Shown piece after piece: positions 46,183 to 60,272 of a stretch of DNA of 64,000 nucleotides. A program made the position numbers and the translations under genes. The stretch lies in contig NC_086283.1 in assembly GCF_021018805.1 (NCBI RefSeq), positions 18,690,162-18,754,161 of the forward strand, given 5' to 3'. Below the pieces are notes generated by a model. It worked only from the letters and a program-made list of their open reading frames with translations. It was not told the DNA's origin and ran no database searches. Numbering within the stretch: the stretch's first letter is position 1; each line of letters starts with the position of its first letter. This DNA comes from Prinia subflava (taxonomy: Eukaryota; Chordata; Aves; Passeriformes; Cisticolidae).

Positions 46183-49100
46183 GTCATTTTGTGGTAACAA
46201 GCAAAAAGGAAATGAACTCTTTTTTTCTTTCTTTTCTTTATAATCACATTTGTACAAACAGCTAACCTGTGCAATCTAGTATTAGATCATTTAGTGGAAA
46301 CTAATTTGCCACTTTGGGGCCAGCGAATTGTACTTTGCTCAATATCTAGCTCAAAAAACTGTGGAAAGTGAATATATTAATTACTTTCTAACTGTGGTTT
46401 AATTTAAATCTGTTAATTGTTGCCATTTCTACAAGCATCCTTTGTGTTGCAATGCACAAAAAAACATTTAATAAAAATGAGTGCTGTGGGCTTTTCTCTT
46501 GAGATGTTCCCCAGCTGGAATGAATAATGGTGCCACATTACCCTCAGAAGGTCAATGGGGTTGGAATGCTGTATGGAGCTGGATCAACCAACACTGACTT
46601 TCCATTAACTTTCTGTTCCAGCTGTCCTATGTACAAATCTTCAGACCAAAGCTGTGGGTATAATTCCTTTTATTGTTTTGGTCAAGGGAAAGGATTTTTG
46701 CCTGTAAACATTCCAAAAAAGCTTGTGTGTGGCTGCCAAGCCAAGTGTTCTATCTGGTATTTGTGAGTTAATGAAAGAGCTGCTTTAGCCTTAGAGCTGG
46801 ATTTCAAAGTACAGAATCTGGAGAGGAATGTTGCAAATGTAATGTTACCCAAGCCTCTCCTAATGAGAATTTACATAAAGAATGACCCTGTGGGATTGCA
46901 GCAATGTATGGTGCTGCCGTTTAGGAGAATGGAATTGTGTCTCCAGCCCAGAGCAACTTAAAAGTAGGGATTGGAAGGTTTTGGTCTTGGGGGACAAAGT
47001 AAGTGCCTTTCACTTTCTCAAGTCAATCACCGTAGACTGAAGTAGCTTCTGTAGGTAGCTGCTAATAGAAAACAAGACTGAGGTTATTGGAATATGCCTA
47101 ACACAGTGAAAAAAAATGTACAGGTTTTATTTCATTGTGCTTTTCAATCAACAGAGAAATAATCACAAGGTGAATGCATTTTTAGAGAACAGTGGTACAT
47201 ATAAAGAAAATAAAAAAGCACAAAGGCAAGATTTTATGCCTGAAACTTTCAGTATTCCTTGGTGATGACTAATCTACGTGACTAAACTAAGTACCATTAA
47301 AAATTTACTTCTGAGACTGATATTGACCATGTTTGACCTGCTGTGGACACATGGATATACAGACTGGAAGATACAGAAAGTGGGAGAACAAGGACTCTCC
47401 CAGCTATCCACAGCTTTCAGATGAAGAAATCTATGATCATAGAGTTCCTCTACTGTTATTGAGGAGAAAGATGCACATCAGGAGAATGGTGGTGGTAGGA
47501 GAAGAATTGTGCTCTGCAAGTCCTGCATCTTATTTTGGGCAGTGCACAGAATCTGCAGTTCCTTTTACCTCCATTAAATGCTTGAAGTTTGAAGGACAGC
47601 TCTAGGTTTAATAGTGTTTCACTCCTATTTCTATCTTGTCAGCTTATGGAACAACTGTTTGCTAATTGCTTTAGGAGAAAAGATAAAAATGAAGGCTGGT
47701 ATAAATTCGAAGCAGTATCTCAGAGTTACTGGCTGGAATATTTCTTGACATGTTTGAGTTTCCATCTGTGTGTTTATATAATGTAAAACATGAAATGGAA
47801 ATATAAGTGTACCAAAAATAATGAAAAAAAAATTGACAAACTCATCTGGAAGACTATATATATATATAAATACACACACACACATATATATAGACACACA
47901 GCAGAATTCTGGAGTGGGAATATTTACTAAGTTAGGAGCTTACAGTGGTGCTAATTGCAGTGGTCCTGCAATACATCACCATTGTTGATACTGAGAGAAT
48001 TCTCCCCAGGCACAATGAGGGTTAATGCTTGACATTGAAACAATTCATTTATATTTTCTTAGGTCACTTTTACTTCAGTCTGAAAGTATAATCAAAATCC
48101 AGGTTAGATTTTCTGGTGGCATGAGTTGTCTGGAGGTAGATTTGTGAAAATGGCAGGCTTTTAAAAACACACAGCTTGATCAAGAGATTTGTTACCTCAG
48201 AAAGCTTTGCAAGTTGTAATTGCCCACCATCCCTCTAAAAGAGGTTTATAGGAAAATGCACATCCTATTCCTCATAGAAATGAAAAGAACCTGAGACAGA
48301 AATGAAGTTATTTCCACAGGGCCATAGACAGCAACTGGAATCGGAATTATTCTGGAGCAGTTTGTGCTTCCTGCCTGATGCCTGCAGTCCCCAGGCTGTC
48401 ACTGCTGGAATTGCTGGCCCTGGGAGCTGTTTCTCCACGAATGACAGTCATAGTTTACAGCCTCAGCTCACTCAGAAACAAGTTTTGTGCATGAAGTCCC
48501 CCTTTTTTATAATCTGTCCAATGTTTCACTTCTAGATATAAATTGTGATTGAATGATTTGGTTCAGATTGTTTCCAGTGAAAATGCTGTTTCTATAAATT
48601 GTTCCATGAAATATTTCCATTTCCTTTCGCAAATATCAAGTGTTTTTTCTGGTTCTTGGGGAAAAAAAAAATCTACATTTCAATGACTATTATTGCTTCA
48701 AGCAATTGCATGCTATAATACCTTTTATTTAGCTGACTTGTAAAGGTTGAGGAGAGGATCAGACTTTCATTTCTTTCTGCTTATGGTGAAGTCAAAAGTG
48801 ATACTTTCACCAAGATTAAGGGGAAAAGGTTTTGATCCTGACTGAAATCAGGGGTCTACACCTGAAAATGTTCAATTCAGAGGAGAGCTACTAGGAGCTG
48901 GAATGCTAAAATCCTGGAGTTCCTTGATTCCTGTGACCCAGCTAATCACCCCTTTCCTGAGATGAATAAGGCATGAAAATAGCACTTTGCCTTCATGGCT
49001 TCCTCAAAGTTCTCACACAGAGCCACTAAAGAGATCAAATAAACTGTTTTGGAAAGCTGAGAGATGATTCAGTGGCTATTCTCTTTGAGACATGCCAAAA

Positions 49101-52039
49101 TGGAACTGCTCGTGCACCTTGATTATCACTGTTTTTGATAAATGTAGACCTTAAGCAACACCTTCTGTGAGGAACTTTTATCACAACGAGGCTCACCAGA
49201 GCTTGCCTCTGGCAGGAGAAGGTTTATAGCTGCTTCTCAGCATATTTGAAAGAAGATTATTGCTGCTGACGCATTGCAAAAAGGTAACATTTGTGTGCAT
49301 CAGTGACTTAATTGCTTTCTATTGTACCACATCCCATAAAATGACAAACCTCATCAATAAAAAAATGCAGTAAGGAGGTACTTTGGGATTTGTCTAGCTG
49401 TGGGGAACTGGAGGTACTTAATAATGTTGAGTAGCTATTTCCAGTGGCAGGTAGGAGGAGTTGCTGCTTCTTATTGGAAAACTGCAGATTGTGCATGATT
49501 TTTTAACATTTGTTTTTGCTTGTCCTCTAATTTCCTAGATAAAGAAAGAAATCAGTCATGACACCATGAAAAAAAAAGAAAAAAAGAAGTAGAAAGAAAA
49601 ATCTATTCAGAAGGGAGCAAATAAAAGACGAATGCTGGGGGGAAGAGAATTTTGGATAAATTAACACGGAATTTTGTCCAAGCTTTATTTTGGAAGGGCA
49701 AGGGGAACTATTACCAGCAGAGAGTTAAATCATACCCCACAAGAGACAGAAAGAAGGAGTAGTCCCACGTGAAGGCTGGTGTTTGCCAGGTGACCCTGGA
49801 GGTGAAGGCATTTGGCAGAGCAGTGGATTGGAGGGTTTAACAGCACTCTGCAGCAGCACCTCCAGGTCACTGGCAGTTAAACTGCCTTGTTGATCTTGTT
49901 AACAGCTTTAATTTATTCCTTTTTCAGTTTTATAAGCACAGTGCTGTCGGTTATCTTCAGCTGGGACAAAATGGAACATGTAGTCCAGCCTGAGGGAAGG
50001 CTCAAGAAGGGCACAGAGCAAAGTGTGTCTCCATGACCTGTGACTTCCTTCCCTTCTTCCTTTTAGAAAATCCAAGAGCAAATACAATTTTCTGTTTAAG
50101 TGCTGTTAAACACACCTACCAGTCCCTCATTCTAGAGGGATAATAACAGAATGAAGAAAATAGAATAAATTCTGATCACCAGTTTCATTTAAGGATTGTT
50201 TATAGTTCTAATTATCTTAGATGTAATTAGTCATATTCTTTTCAACATTGATAGGAATAATCCTGTTTATTGAAGCTTCTGTTCTGATGCCTATAATTGT
50301 GCAGCTATGACCTAGTTCCACCAGAAATAAAGCATTCTTAATGTTACATTTTTGCCTGCTACAATTAGTGATTGTTTTTAACTGTAGAATCTATTTCTAT
50401 GAATAAGACACAATTTTGATTTCATAGTAATGTTGTTCCTGCTAAAGGAAAATATCAGGAGTTCAGGAACGTTCTTTTTTTTTCCTAGTCTTGACATATA
50501 ATGATACAAAGAATCAGAGAATTAGGGGGAAAAATAGAGGGTTTGTGTTATTTATCTAATAACAGATGTCTTTGCATTTAGGACAGAAACTCTTTAGACA
50601 TGCATTTAATAGATCAAGAAGAGCTCACTTTGGAGTGGATAGCCTTTGAGGTACATGTCCTCTACCTTTAACCTTTCACTGTTAAAACAAAATTAATCTT
50701 TTCTTCTTCAAATTTAGCCAAAGGTTACCGTCTGTACGACAGCAGGAGTGTGATGAAAAGTAGAAAAGGCAACAAAAAGGGATATTGAGAAAGCGAGCAA
50801 GATTGAAACCCAGCAAGAGTGGTGCAGATATTTAACTTTGCTGTTTGGCTCCAGAGGTGATGCAGGTATGCATGTTCTATAAATTCTGTAATATCCTGGC
50901 CTCAGCTAATCAGTGAATATGTGGAGACAGAGGCAGATGGAGGTGCACCAGTGCTTACTCTGTCTGTCCATCACTTTGGGGTTGTGTTCTCCTCCTTTTG
51001 GCAGAGATTTCTTTGAACCAAGGCAGGTTCATCCTGCTGCTGTTTCCAGATTTCCTCTGATCTGATGTGGGTGGTGTTGAAGTTTCTGTTTTAACAATGA
51101 ATGGGATACAAATTGACCTATGCTTTCAATGAACTGCAAAAAACCCCCTCCTGTTAATATTACATTGCTATGGGGCAGATATGAAAGCTGCTGTTGGAAT
51201 TAAAATCCATAGCATCAATGATTTTGCATGTTGATAAATTCTCTTTATCTGATGACGCCTCTGAATTTCAGAGAGAATTATGTCTTCATTTAAACTTATC
51301 TGAAATACTGAGACTTCATAAATGTTATAATAGATAATTAATGGGAAGAGACACTCGTTGTCTTGCTATTTGCATGTTTCACTGTACCAATTGCTATTTT
51401 ACCAGACTTATACAAATATTAAAAGGTTGTTCTATTTTTTTTCTTCTGAAAACACATTTTTGATTACATTAATTTTTTGGTATATTGTCAAATCCTTTGC
51501 TACTTTTGTGGTGATTAATAGCAGTAGGATTTCTTTTGGATGTAAAATAAATGTGTGACTTTTTAGGTGGCAGACAATGCTTTTCTGACTGCCTCATGTT
51601 GCTCTGAATTAACTTCAAATTTTTAAATCAAGGACTTTAGGAAGGCTGCCCTTACATAAAGTAATCACTGATTAAACTACCATTGATTAACTGTTGGGCT
51701 TTCATTGATTGCACATTTTCAGTTCCACAGGAAGATTTCAAACTTTATTTGTGTAGTATTTCTAAACCATAAAAGATTGTGTATTGTATGCATTATGGCA
51801 TTCTTGTCAAACGTAAATCAGGAAGAGGGAAGAAATTTTCCTTCCTTGAAGTGCCAGGAATTTTTATATGCTTTGTTCCAGATTTGCTAAAAGAAGATTT
51901 TTATGCCATTCTCTTGAAATGGATGCATTCAGTAGCGGGCCCAGCCGGGTGTTGTTGATCTCTGCCATCTGGAAGGCAGAAAGGAGGAGGTTTAAATATG
52001 AGCAGGGGAATAGCTGAACTTGTGTTCTTTGCAGGTGAA
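46183..52039. other. Unique non-coding sequence
   Basis: No supportable gene. A compound (TA)n/(CA)n microsatellite lies at 47854-47892. A 12-bp palindrome (CTATGATCATAG) sits near 47429. A-rich patches occur at 48661-48670 and 49568-49600. Confidence 0.5.
47854..47892. repeat. (TA)n-(CA)n-(TA)n compound microsatellite
   Basis: About eight TA, seven CA and four TA units in direct succession. Confidence 0.9.
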
Positions 52040-52190
52040 GCTACAGAGTCATCAGAGGCCTTCGAAATCATCTTGTCCAGCTGCCAGCCCAGGCCAGCTC
52101 CAGCACATCCCAAGAGCCACATCCAGAGGTCTCCTCTCCAAGCCCTCCTATGAGGAATCTCTGAATCTCTTACTGTCCAAGACAATTTCA
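52040..52190 (-). mobile_element. Doubtful CR1-like fragment
   Basis: ATCATCTTGTCCAGCTGCC and CCACATCCAGAGGTCTCC occur in the order and spacing of two conserved blocks of the reverse-complemented CR1 3' region. The sequence between them is GC-rich but otherwise does not align by eye. Chance similarity is possible. Confidence 0.25.
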
Positions 52191-52973
52191 AATGGATGTC
52201 AGCTTATCTTTTTGGAAATCTCAGCACTGCTATGTGGAGAGAAGCAAGCAGCTGACCTTTCATAGCATTATTTTCAGTTATCTAATCAAGGTTAAGCCAA
52301 GGGGTCCCCTTTAAGTCACACCTGCCACATCTGGAGGGCAGCTGGCTTTTTCTGCACTTTTGAGTCCTGGGCATTGTTTCCCTCACCTCCTTGATTCAGG
52401 TAATTATTTTGCAGCCTCCCAGCTATATCCTTGGCCCTTTGCAAACTCCTGCTCCAACAGAAGGCCAAGATTATTCTTTTCATAGGAACAAAGCAGTGTC
52501 ACTAATAACTACAAGATTCGTACTAACTGCTGACAAATTCCGATGGGGAATAGGGTCTTGTCTTCCATCCTGGACCTGCAAAACTGAGTTTGGTTTGTGC
52601 CGCTCCATTTTCTTCACTTTCATCACAGAAATTCTGCTGGTTTTTTGAGATTATTCCTGTCCTTTGACTTGTAGGTGTGAGCAGAGCTCTCCAGTGCGCC
52701 CACTGCTTGGAATTAGCTCTTACAGACAGGCTGCCTCGTTAGTACTGGTTGTGTCAGAGCCTTCCTGGCTGGGATGAACTGCAGGGAGAGCAGCAGCTGA
52801 GCCAGGCTGGCAGTGTGGCAGCAGCCTCCTGAAAAGCACAGGGTGCCCCTTACCCCTCCTCTAAATCCACATTTTGCCTTTTTTATCATCTTATCCCTGT
52901 TCTAGTAAAACCTTTCATTGAAGTGCCACCTCATGTGAGAAATACTACAGTATATTTAATGCTTGTTTAAAAT
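52191..52973. other. Unique non-coding sequence
   Basis: I see nothing supportable here. Confidence 0.5.
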
Positions 52974-53002
52974 ATTTATTTATTTATTTATTTATTTATT
53001 TT
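52974..53002. repeat. (TTTA)n microsatellite
   Basis: About seven TTTA units. Confidence 0.9.
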
Positions 53003-55235
53003 CCATCTACTTCACCTTTCTGTTTTTGCTTTTCAGAGGCTGGCCTGTTCTCACACTAGCCAAGGAGCAGTAACAAGGATCCTGCAGCTGAACCCAGGCA
53101 TGTTCTGGAATGCAATGGAAGGGTTGTGTGGCAGTTTGGATGCACAGGATGCACTGTGGCTGTGTTTCTGAAGTAAATTCAGAAAGAGTGGCTTTTGACC
53201 AGCACTTGGTCGTGTTTCTACTGTTTGTGGGGATTCTGTTTCACTGTGGCTTACTTTGGACATGGTTTTTGTTTTTCTTCTCAGGCAGGGACATATCACC
53301 AGTTTTCAGAAAAGTAATAAATGAACACTAACAAATGAGAACTCTAAGTAATTTGCAGTATCGTCTTAAGGGTATCTGAGATCCCATTTACATGATCTGG
53401 AGATTCCAGAGAGGTCATTTTTGGTGGTGATGTATAGGAACATATGTTCATTGTGCTGTTGTGTGATACTCACCTCAGCTGATAAAGGGTGACAAAATGG
53501 GGTGACAGAGGTAGATAAGCCCAGGGAATAGTGCAACACTAGAAAAAATACAGCTACAGTTTGTTTGGGATTTTTTCCACAGGAACAGCAAGGAAAACAG
53601 TGAAGTTACAAGGAAAACAAATAGAGGTGTTGGTTTTCAGAAGCTAAATAAATAATGAGCAGCTCCCAGCTGCGCAGATTTTATTATTGAAAGAACAGAT
53701 TTTGTGGTTTTGGGTTGACTTAAACCCTTTTGTTTCATCATTTATGATAGAACTTTATAGTTAACACTTGTATAAGGGAAAGAGTGGCAGAGATTTATGA
53801 CTTTCAAAACCACTTAACATATTTTGCCAAATAGTGTGATGCAACTATCATTTAAAATAATGAAGATACTTAAATAAGGTAATAGATTATTCCTGTTATC
53901 ATGTTACAGTATATATTTTGCCCAGTAAAGTTGACATGAAATGACAATTTTATTGTAATCTTCTTCACAAAATTTTATTGCTGTAATTTGTAGCATGGTT
54001 ATAAATTTGTGACTGGGATAGAAAATAGATGCTGGAAGAAACTTTTAAAATCAAATAGAACTGAGCCTGTTTGCATATATAAAATTATGGTCATAGTTCA
54101 TGTCTTTTCTTTATTTGAACATATTGGCTTTGGCAGATTGTTAATTTTGTTTTTAGGGTGTACAATCAAAGTTTAAAAAATGTTTTTACTGAGGCTGTTA
54201 GAATCAGAATCTGCTTCATGGGGCTGGTAAGTCACATCTTCTCAAAGTAGTTACAGTCCAGAGCTGAGAGGTTTCTAAATAGAGTAATGATTTTATTATT
54301 AAAATATATGTGGGAGAAAGCTAAAATGGAGAGATTATACCTTGCCAAGTGCACTTACAGAAGAGAGACATTAATTATCTCTCATAAAATGCCTCTGATT
54401 TCTCAAATCTAACAACTTTACAACAAAAAGTCTGACAAAAGCAGTGATTGTGCAGCATTTAATTGTTAGTTTCATAAAATATGTGGGAAGCAAAGGAAAA
54501 ATTGGGCAGAAATGCATAGAGAGGACATGGCCTTGAATACCTGAATCCTTTGTTTCACTTATTTCAAAGTGTATTTATAGCACAGTCTGCAGTTAGTAAC
54601 AACAAATGTACTCCATGAGAGAGCATTTGGAATTAATTGCATTAAATAATTACTGTTATATTCTGAATCATGAATTCTTAACCAAGTAACCTGCTTGTAT
54701 GCAATGATGCTCAAAGACTTAACATATATATTCTTCATTCTCTCAATCTACAGAATTTTTTAGCATTATACAGTACTTAGTGAAGCCTTTTTCAGAGTGA
54801 TGTCTATTAAAAATAAATGTTAATGTTTCAGGAAAGTGTAGATGTTTAAAGGTGATTCATGGTTTCTTTCTTTTTAAAAAAATGAGAATAGTGTACTGCA
54901 GGATGAGTTCAGGAAGTATGAAAGCACTTTACAAAGAAAAGAGATTGAGTTTGGTGTAAAATATTAAAGCTCTATAGTGACAGATCTGTTTTTATTTAAA
55001 TTTTTATTGAATTTTTTCTTTGAAGTAACAACAAGAGACACATAATGTTGGCAGATAAACGATGCTGTGCTGAATGAGTGGCTACTTAACCCTAGAACTG
55101 TCAGACACAATTATTCTCAATGTCAAGGAGCTGGAAAGCTTTATGCAATGTTTTCTGTTCTTCAAATTAAATTGGTCAAATTTCTGTTCTTTTATACATT
55201 TCCATGCCACAGCTACATGTGACATCTAGACTAGC

Positions 55236-55250
55236 TCATCAGGGGGTGCT
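55236..55250 (+). promoter_or_regulatory. CTCF-like motif
   Basis: TCATCAGGGGGTGCT fits the degenerate CTCF consensus CCASYAGRKGGCRSY at 12 of 15 positions, with T for C at positions 1 and 12 and T for S at position 4. It is in the same orientation as the site at 33410. Unsupported by any other evidence. Confidence 0.25.
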
Positions 55251-55916
55251 GCATTTGGCTCTAGACCTGCTTACAACATGAAGCCAAATTACGCTTCAGG
55301 TTATCTTGAAAGCTCAAGCAGCAGAGCCTGAAGCACTGATGTTGTTCTCCTATTCTGAGCTTTAAAGTATCCTGATATCTGAATCAGCCATGATATTGTT
55401 CTAATTAGTAAGTATAACAATGGAAACATCTCTCAAGAGCACAGAGTGTGATTCCATGAGGGCAAGACTTTGCAATATGTGAGATTCTACTTCCACGATT
55501 AAGATTTACCCATAAAATTGAAGACATATCCGTGTTTTAAATTAGGGATGGGCACTGTGTACATTTCTGATGATTGCTGTCACAAAAGGCTGGTGTATTT
55601 CTTTAGTATGGACAAATATTTCAGTGCTGGTGTATATCATGGGAACCTCCATGAGGATTACTCGTATTAAAGTCATTCAGTATATTTTTGGATGATGCTT
55701 GTAATAGCCCATTCTAGCTACCATTCTCTGTTCCTTTATTTCCTTTTCTCTCACACTTGGCAGGCATTCCACTCATGTTTTGAGGTTGAAGAACACAGTC
55801 CCTTTACCCTGACGTTGTGTGGTTCTCTTCTAATCTATCCTTAAAATTATCTGATCAAAAGCCCTGAATAGATTCTTGTAATAAACTGTGACATGTTCTC
55901 TTCATTTGCTCACATC

Positions 55917-55943
55917 CTTCATTTGCTTCTTAAGCAAATGAAG
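55917..55943. repeat. 12-bp perfect hairpin
   Basis: CTTCATTTGCTT, a 3-base loop and AAGCAAATGAAG. The word CTTCATTTGCT also occurs directly upstream at 55900-55910. Confidence 0.85.
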
Positions 55944-57390
55944 ACCTTTTAAGACCTTGAGAAATCAAGACAGACGTGGGAACTGCCATTTGAGCAATCC
56001 CTGTCGGCTTCATCACCAATTTCCATTCCAGTGGCACAGAGTGCTAATTACTTAATTCCTTGACTGCAAACTCATGGAAACCAGTGGCTTGTGCTGAGGC
56101 TGGGAATTATTTTACCAGGAATTATGCTCAGGTAACAAGTGTGATGAGGTGGTCAGAGCACCAGTGTGTTTACAGTGTGGAAATTGGTGACAATGGCCAC
56201 AAAGAAGCTCCAAAATGGATGAGGAGAGGCTCCTGCACCAAGTCAGTCCCTTCCCATTCTCCATACCTGATTTGCTCTTTTTAAAAAATATAATTATAAA
56301 GCCAGCGGGGAAAGAATAATTAATGACAAGTGGTTATTCAAACCATTTTACCGCTGGAAACTGGGACAGAATTTCCCCTGCTACTTTTTCAAAAGATCTG
56401 ATTTACTCTGCAAAATGGTGAAATTCTCTGCAAACACTGCAAAGGCAGAGTTGTTGTAGTTGAGTGTTGTGCCTGAACAGCAGGAAAGGAGAAAGCAGGT
56501 GCTAAACAGCAACAATTAGCATATGTATACCAACTGATGAGGTGTTAAACACAGCCTCATGCAGAGGTGTCAAAACCCTGGCCAAAGGATCTGTTAGAAC
56601 CTGTTATGTGAAATAATACAGATGATATAAACCACAGTGGAATATAAAGGGCTTCAAACACCAAATGTCCTGGTCACAATCACAACAACTCATTTAGCTG
56701 GACATGTGTTTTCAGGAGATTTGCAGTGTGTACGTTCAGAACCAATACATTACTCATGAAATGAAAAATGAATGGTTAATTATCAGATAATTTTTTAATG
56801 ATTTCAAAACAAATGATTACTTCATTTCTGCTATGCCAGTGTAGTCTTAAAATTCGATGTCATGTTTTCTTTTGTCACTTCTATAATTTGCTATGTTTCT
56901 TTTTTTCCTTTCCTTGCAGTGAAAACTGGAATGTAAGATTTAGTGTTCTTTGTTTAAATTGTTGTCATGGTCTGCTGCTTTTCCCACTCTGAAATTATTG
57001 GGTTCTATTAGAGTCTGCGATCTTCTCTTTCATTTTATGCCATATATTCTTTATGATCATTTAATGAATGCACTTAACAGTAATACATGGGAATCTGATA
57101 GTCATGCATCTTTAATGATTTTTTCCTTCAACTTTTGCTCTGCATTTCATGCCCCAGGCATGGCTTGAACTTTTTTCCTTCCTATTATCAATATAAACTT
57201 CATTGTCTTAGTTTCCACTTTGTTGTCTTCAGGAAAACTGAAGGACTCAGACCCCAATAGAAGAGCTTGCTGCTTTTGACTATTAGTATTTATTCTTTGT
57301 AATATCCAAGTATTTTCAATTACAATAGAGTAAAAAAGGTGTTATCAAAAGAAGATATTGCTTTCATTTTCTTGTCTCTCTTCCTTTCCC

Positions 57391-57393
<3 letters not shown>

Positions 57394-57446
<53 letters not shown>
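57394..57446. repeat. Poly-T homopolymer of 53 bases
   Basis: An uninterrupted run of T, the longest homopolymer in the window. On the minus strand it is poly-A, which could mark a retroposed 3' end, but there is no AATAAA just upstream of it in that orientation. Confidence 0.95.
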
Positions 57447-57447
<1 letters not shown>

Positions 57448-60218
57448 GTAGTTTGGTGTAAAGTGGAAGAGATAGAGACTGCCAGTCACCAAGAAGATGA
57501 CCGTGGGTGTTGCTATGAGAACTGTTCTCACAACAAGGCACTATTCTGCACTGCACTCTTCCTCTTCCCAGGCCTCACATGACAGTAGCCCCTTGCAGGA
57601 AAGCCAATCATCCTTAATCACCCAATTTTTTACTATCCTTACATAAATAAATGTTTGTAAAAAAACTTAGGAATTAATTTCTGAGTCTCTTTTGAAAAAT
57701 AATTAAATGTCTAAGTATGAAAAGCAGTCTCTAAAATGGTCTTATCCCATCTGATCTTGCCTGACCTTGCTTTGTGCCCAAGTAAAGCCTCCAAGCAGAT
57801 TCTGGTGCATGTGATTATCTCAGTGTTATCTTGCCCCATGGTGGTTTTTCTGCCAGTTTGGCTTCACAGCTTTTTCAAGATGTTCCCAAAGTTGGATAAC
57901 ATGAGGTAGGCTGGGAAATGGAAGACTCCCTGTGAGAACTGTGGGATTCAAGCCAGCATTCTACTTTAGATCAGCTATGAATCAAATGCATTATCCAGCG
58001 TATTGTCAATTGCACTCTAATCTCATGATAAAATATTACGGTTATGACTGTAGTAAATGAGAGTATAATAAAGTTTAGAAGTAGGAATGGTACACTGCTT
58101 AGCTGAGTTCTTCTCCACCCTAAATGGCAAGCAAATATTCTTTATTAGCTTCTTTATTTTTTATTATATTTTGCGTATTTCAATCAGCACATGGCAAAAA
58201 GACTGATTCTGGTGGTGCTGGTCATGACCGTATTTCACTGATTTTTAGCACAGTGACTGAGGCAATGAGACCTCCCTTATTTTTTCAGTGACTGATTATT
58301 CCTAGTTGGCAAAACTACCAGAAACTTTTAAGCATCTTTTTGAGCAACTTTTGCCCATTTTCTCAGCCACAGCAAGAAGGAATTTAGGGAAGAATCAGAT
58401 GCAGGTCTTCACATCTTGCCACCCTTGAGACTCACAGTGAGTCAGCTTAACCTGCACAGAAAGGTGGAATTTTATTTGATTTTATACTGAGCTACAGCCT
58501 TAATACAAAATTTATACCTTAGAAAAAGGGATGTGTATTTGCAGGGGAGGATGTGAACTGGTATATATGCAGACTTTTTTTTTTTCCATTATTTTAATTT
58601 TTAAAGATTTTTGCATTTGATGATGAATGAGCCATTCATTGCCAAAAGTTTGCTGCTCCTGGCTGGTTTGCCAGGTGCTAACTGAGAATTTCAGAACTGA
58701 AAGCATGTGAGGTTACAGACTCCTTACATAAATCAATTCTTATAAAATTGTTTCAGAAATCTAGTTTTCTGTAGATTCAAAATTAATTAACACCTTCCAA
58801 TTAATTAGATTTCTGAAAATATGGTGAGGTGGGCAAATTGTGCTGTGCTATATTATCTGAAGGCTAAATGATTTAACTATTAAGTCTCATGTGAAAGAGA
58901 AAACTGAAAAGAAGAAAAAGCAGGAAAGTTATGTGCTACTTTTCTAAAATAACTTATTTATTTTGTTTTTAAAAAATAATTATTTGCTTCTTGATTCTTA
59001 TGGTCCCTGAAGCATTATAGTGGTAGGATTTAAAGAAAAATAGACAATAGCTTTATTCTATGCTATGTTCCTCTCTTTGTTCAGATTGTTAGTAAATAAT
59101 GTGGATACAGATCAGAGTTAACACATTTCCAATACGGCATTGAAACCTTCTTCATGAGATGGGTCTGGGATTTTGGGAAGGGAAGGAGCACCAGATGGTG
59201 TTCATTAGTGTCCACTCGGATAATAGCAGAACCACTCATTGCCAGTAGGCCTTGAGACATTAAATAATAAATCTTCCTTGTTACTGTGTAATTAACTGTT
59301 AAAATGTTAAGTGAGGTCTCATTGGATGCTTTACATGAGATTTAGGGTATAGGTAAAGAAGTTTGGATGTTTTCTCCCAGTTACTGCATGAAATCTTGAC
59401 TAGTAGATGGCTGAAGTGAAGATTTGAGGCGCTATACAGAGGGTGGCAGAGAATTAAATGCATTAATTAATTACAATGCACTGTGCCATTGGTGTTTTGG
59501 GATAATTTCCTGTTGGGATGGCCTTAAACCCTCTTGTGAGGGAATCTATCAGTAAGGGCTCCTTCAGCACAACTTCTCTATACCAGTGCAAGGTTTTATG
59601 TCTCATTTTTCCAATAATAGGTCACTTTGTTCCTACACATGTTAACCACAAGGTTCATTTTCTCCTTTCTGGTTGCGTTAGAGACACGAGGCAAACTTCC
59701 CAACAAATGTAACTGAGTAATGTTCAAAATCTGGTGTGAGGGAGTTGAATTTTCATAGCTTAATTAGTGTCAGCAGGTTGCCAATTAATTAATGGAATTC
59801 TTTTGTGCTATCTCCAGCTGTATTTAATTAGAATGGTTATAAAGGAAAGAAGGCTACTGTATGAATTCAGCGAGGTGATAAAGCTTTTTTTGGAAATTGT
59901 GCTTTACACCTTGGTAAAGGCGTTTTGTTTCCTTTCAAATTCTAAATTCTTCACATTCTGCAACTGAGGACAGTGTGTTCTGTCAGCAAATAAGTGGTTG
60001 GTGAGGTTATTAGCTTTATGATATGACATGGAAGTATTTCTGGATTACAGTGTTTTAGAGAAACTGTTGAAGTTTATGAGAAAAGAAAAAAGATAAACAA
60101 CAGTGTGATTAATTAAAAATGTATTTGTTAAGATCCACACTAAATGCTGGTATAATCCAACCTAAAGACATGGCATTTTAGAAGAGGTCTGTTTTAAAGT
60201 TCAGCATGGAAGACGAGA
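57447..60218. other. Unique non-coding sequence
   Basis: I see nothing supportable here beyond short A or T runs (for example about 58575-58585). Confidence 0.55.
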
Positions 60219-60272
60219 TTTGTTTGTTTGCTTTTTTGTAGGTTTTTTTGTTTGTTTGTTTTTTGTTTTGTG
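60219..60272. repeat. T/G-rich (TTTG)n tract
   Basis: TTTG units and T runs broken by G, similar in make-up to the arrays at 22344 and 62893. Confidence 0.85.

Larger units (their letters stand above)
53003..57393. other. Unique non-coding sequence
   Basis: No supportable gene. It contains a hairpin at 55917-55943 and a CTCF-like word at 55236-55250. Confidence 0.5.

Noticed and set aside
57320..57582. Frames on both strands with poly-Phe or poly-Lys
   Set aside because: They are translations of the 53-T homopolymer.
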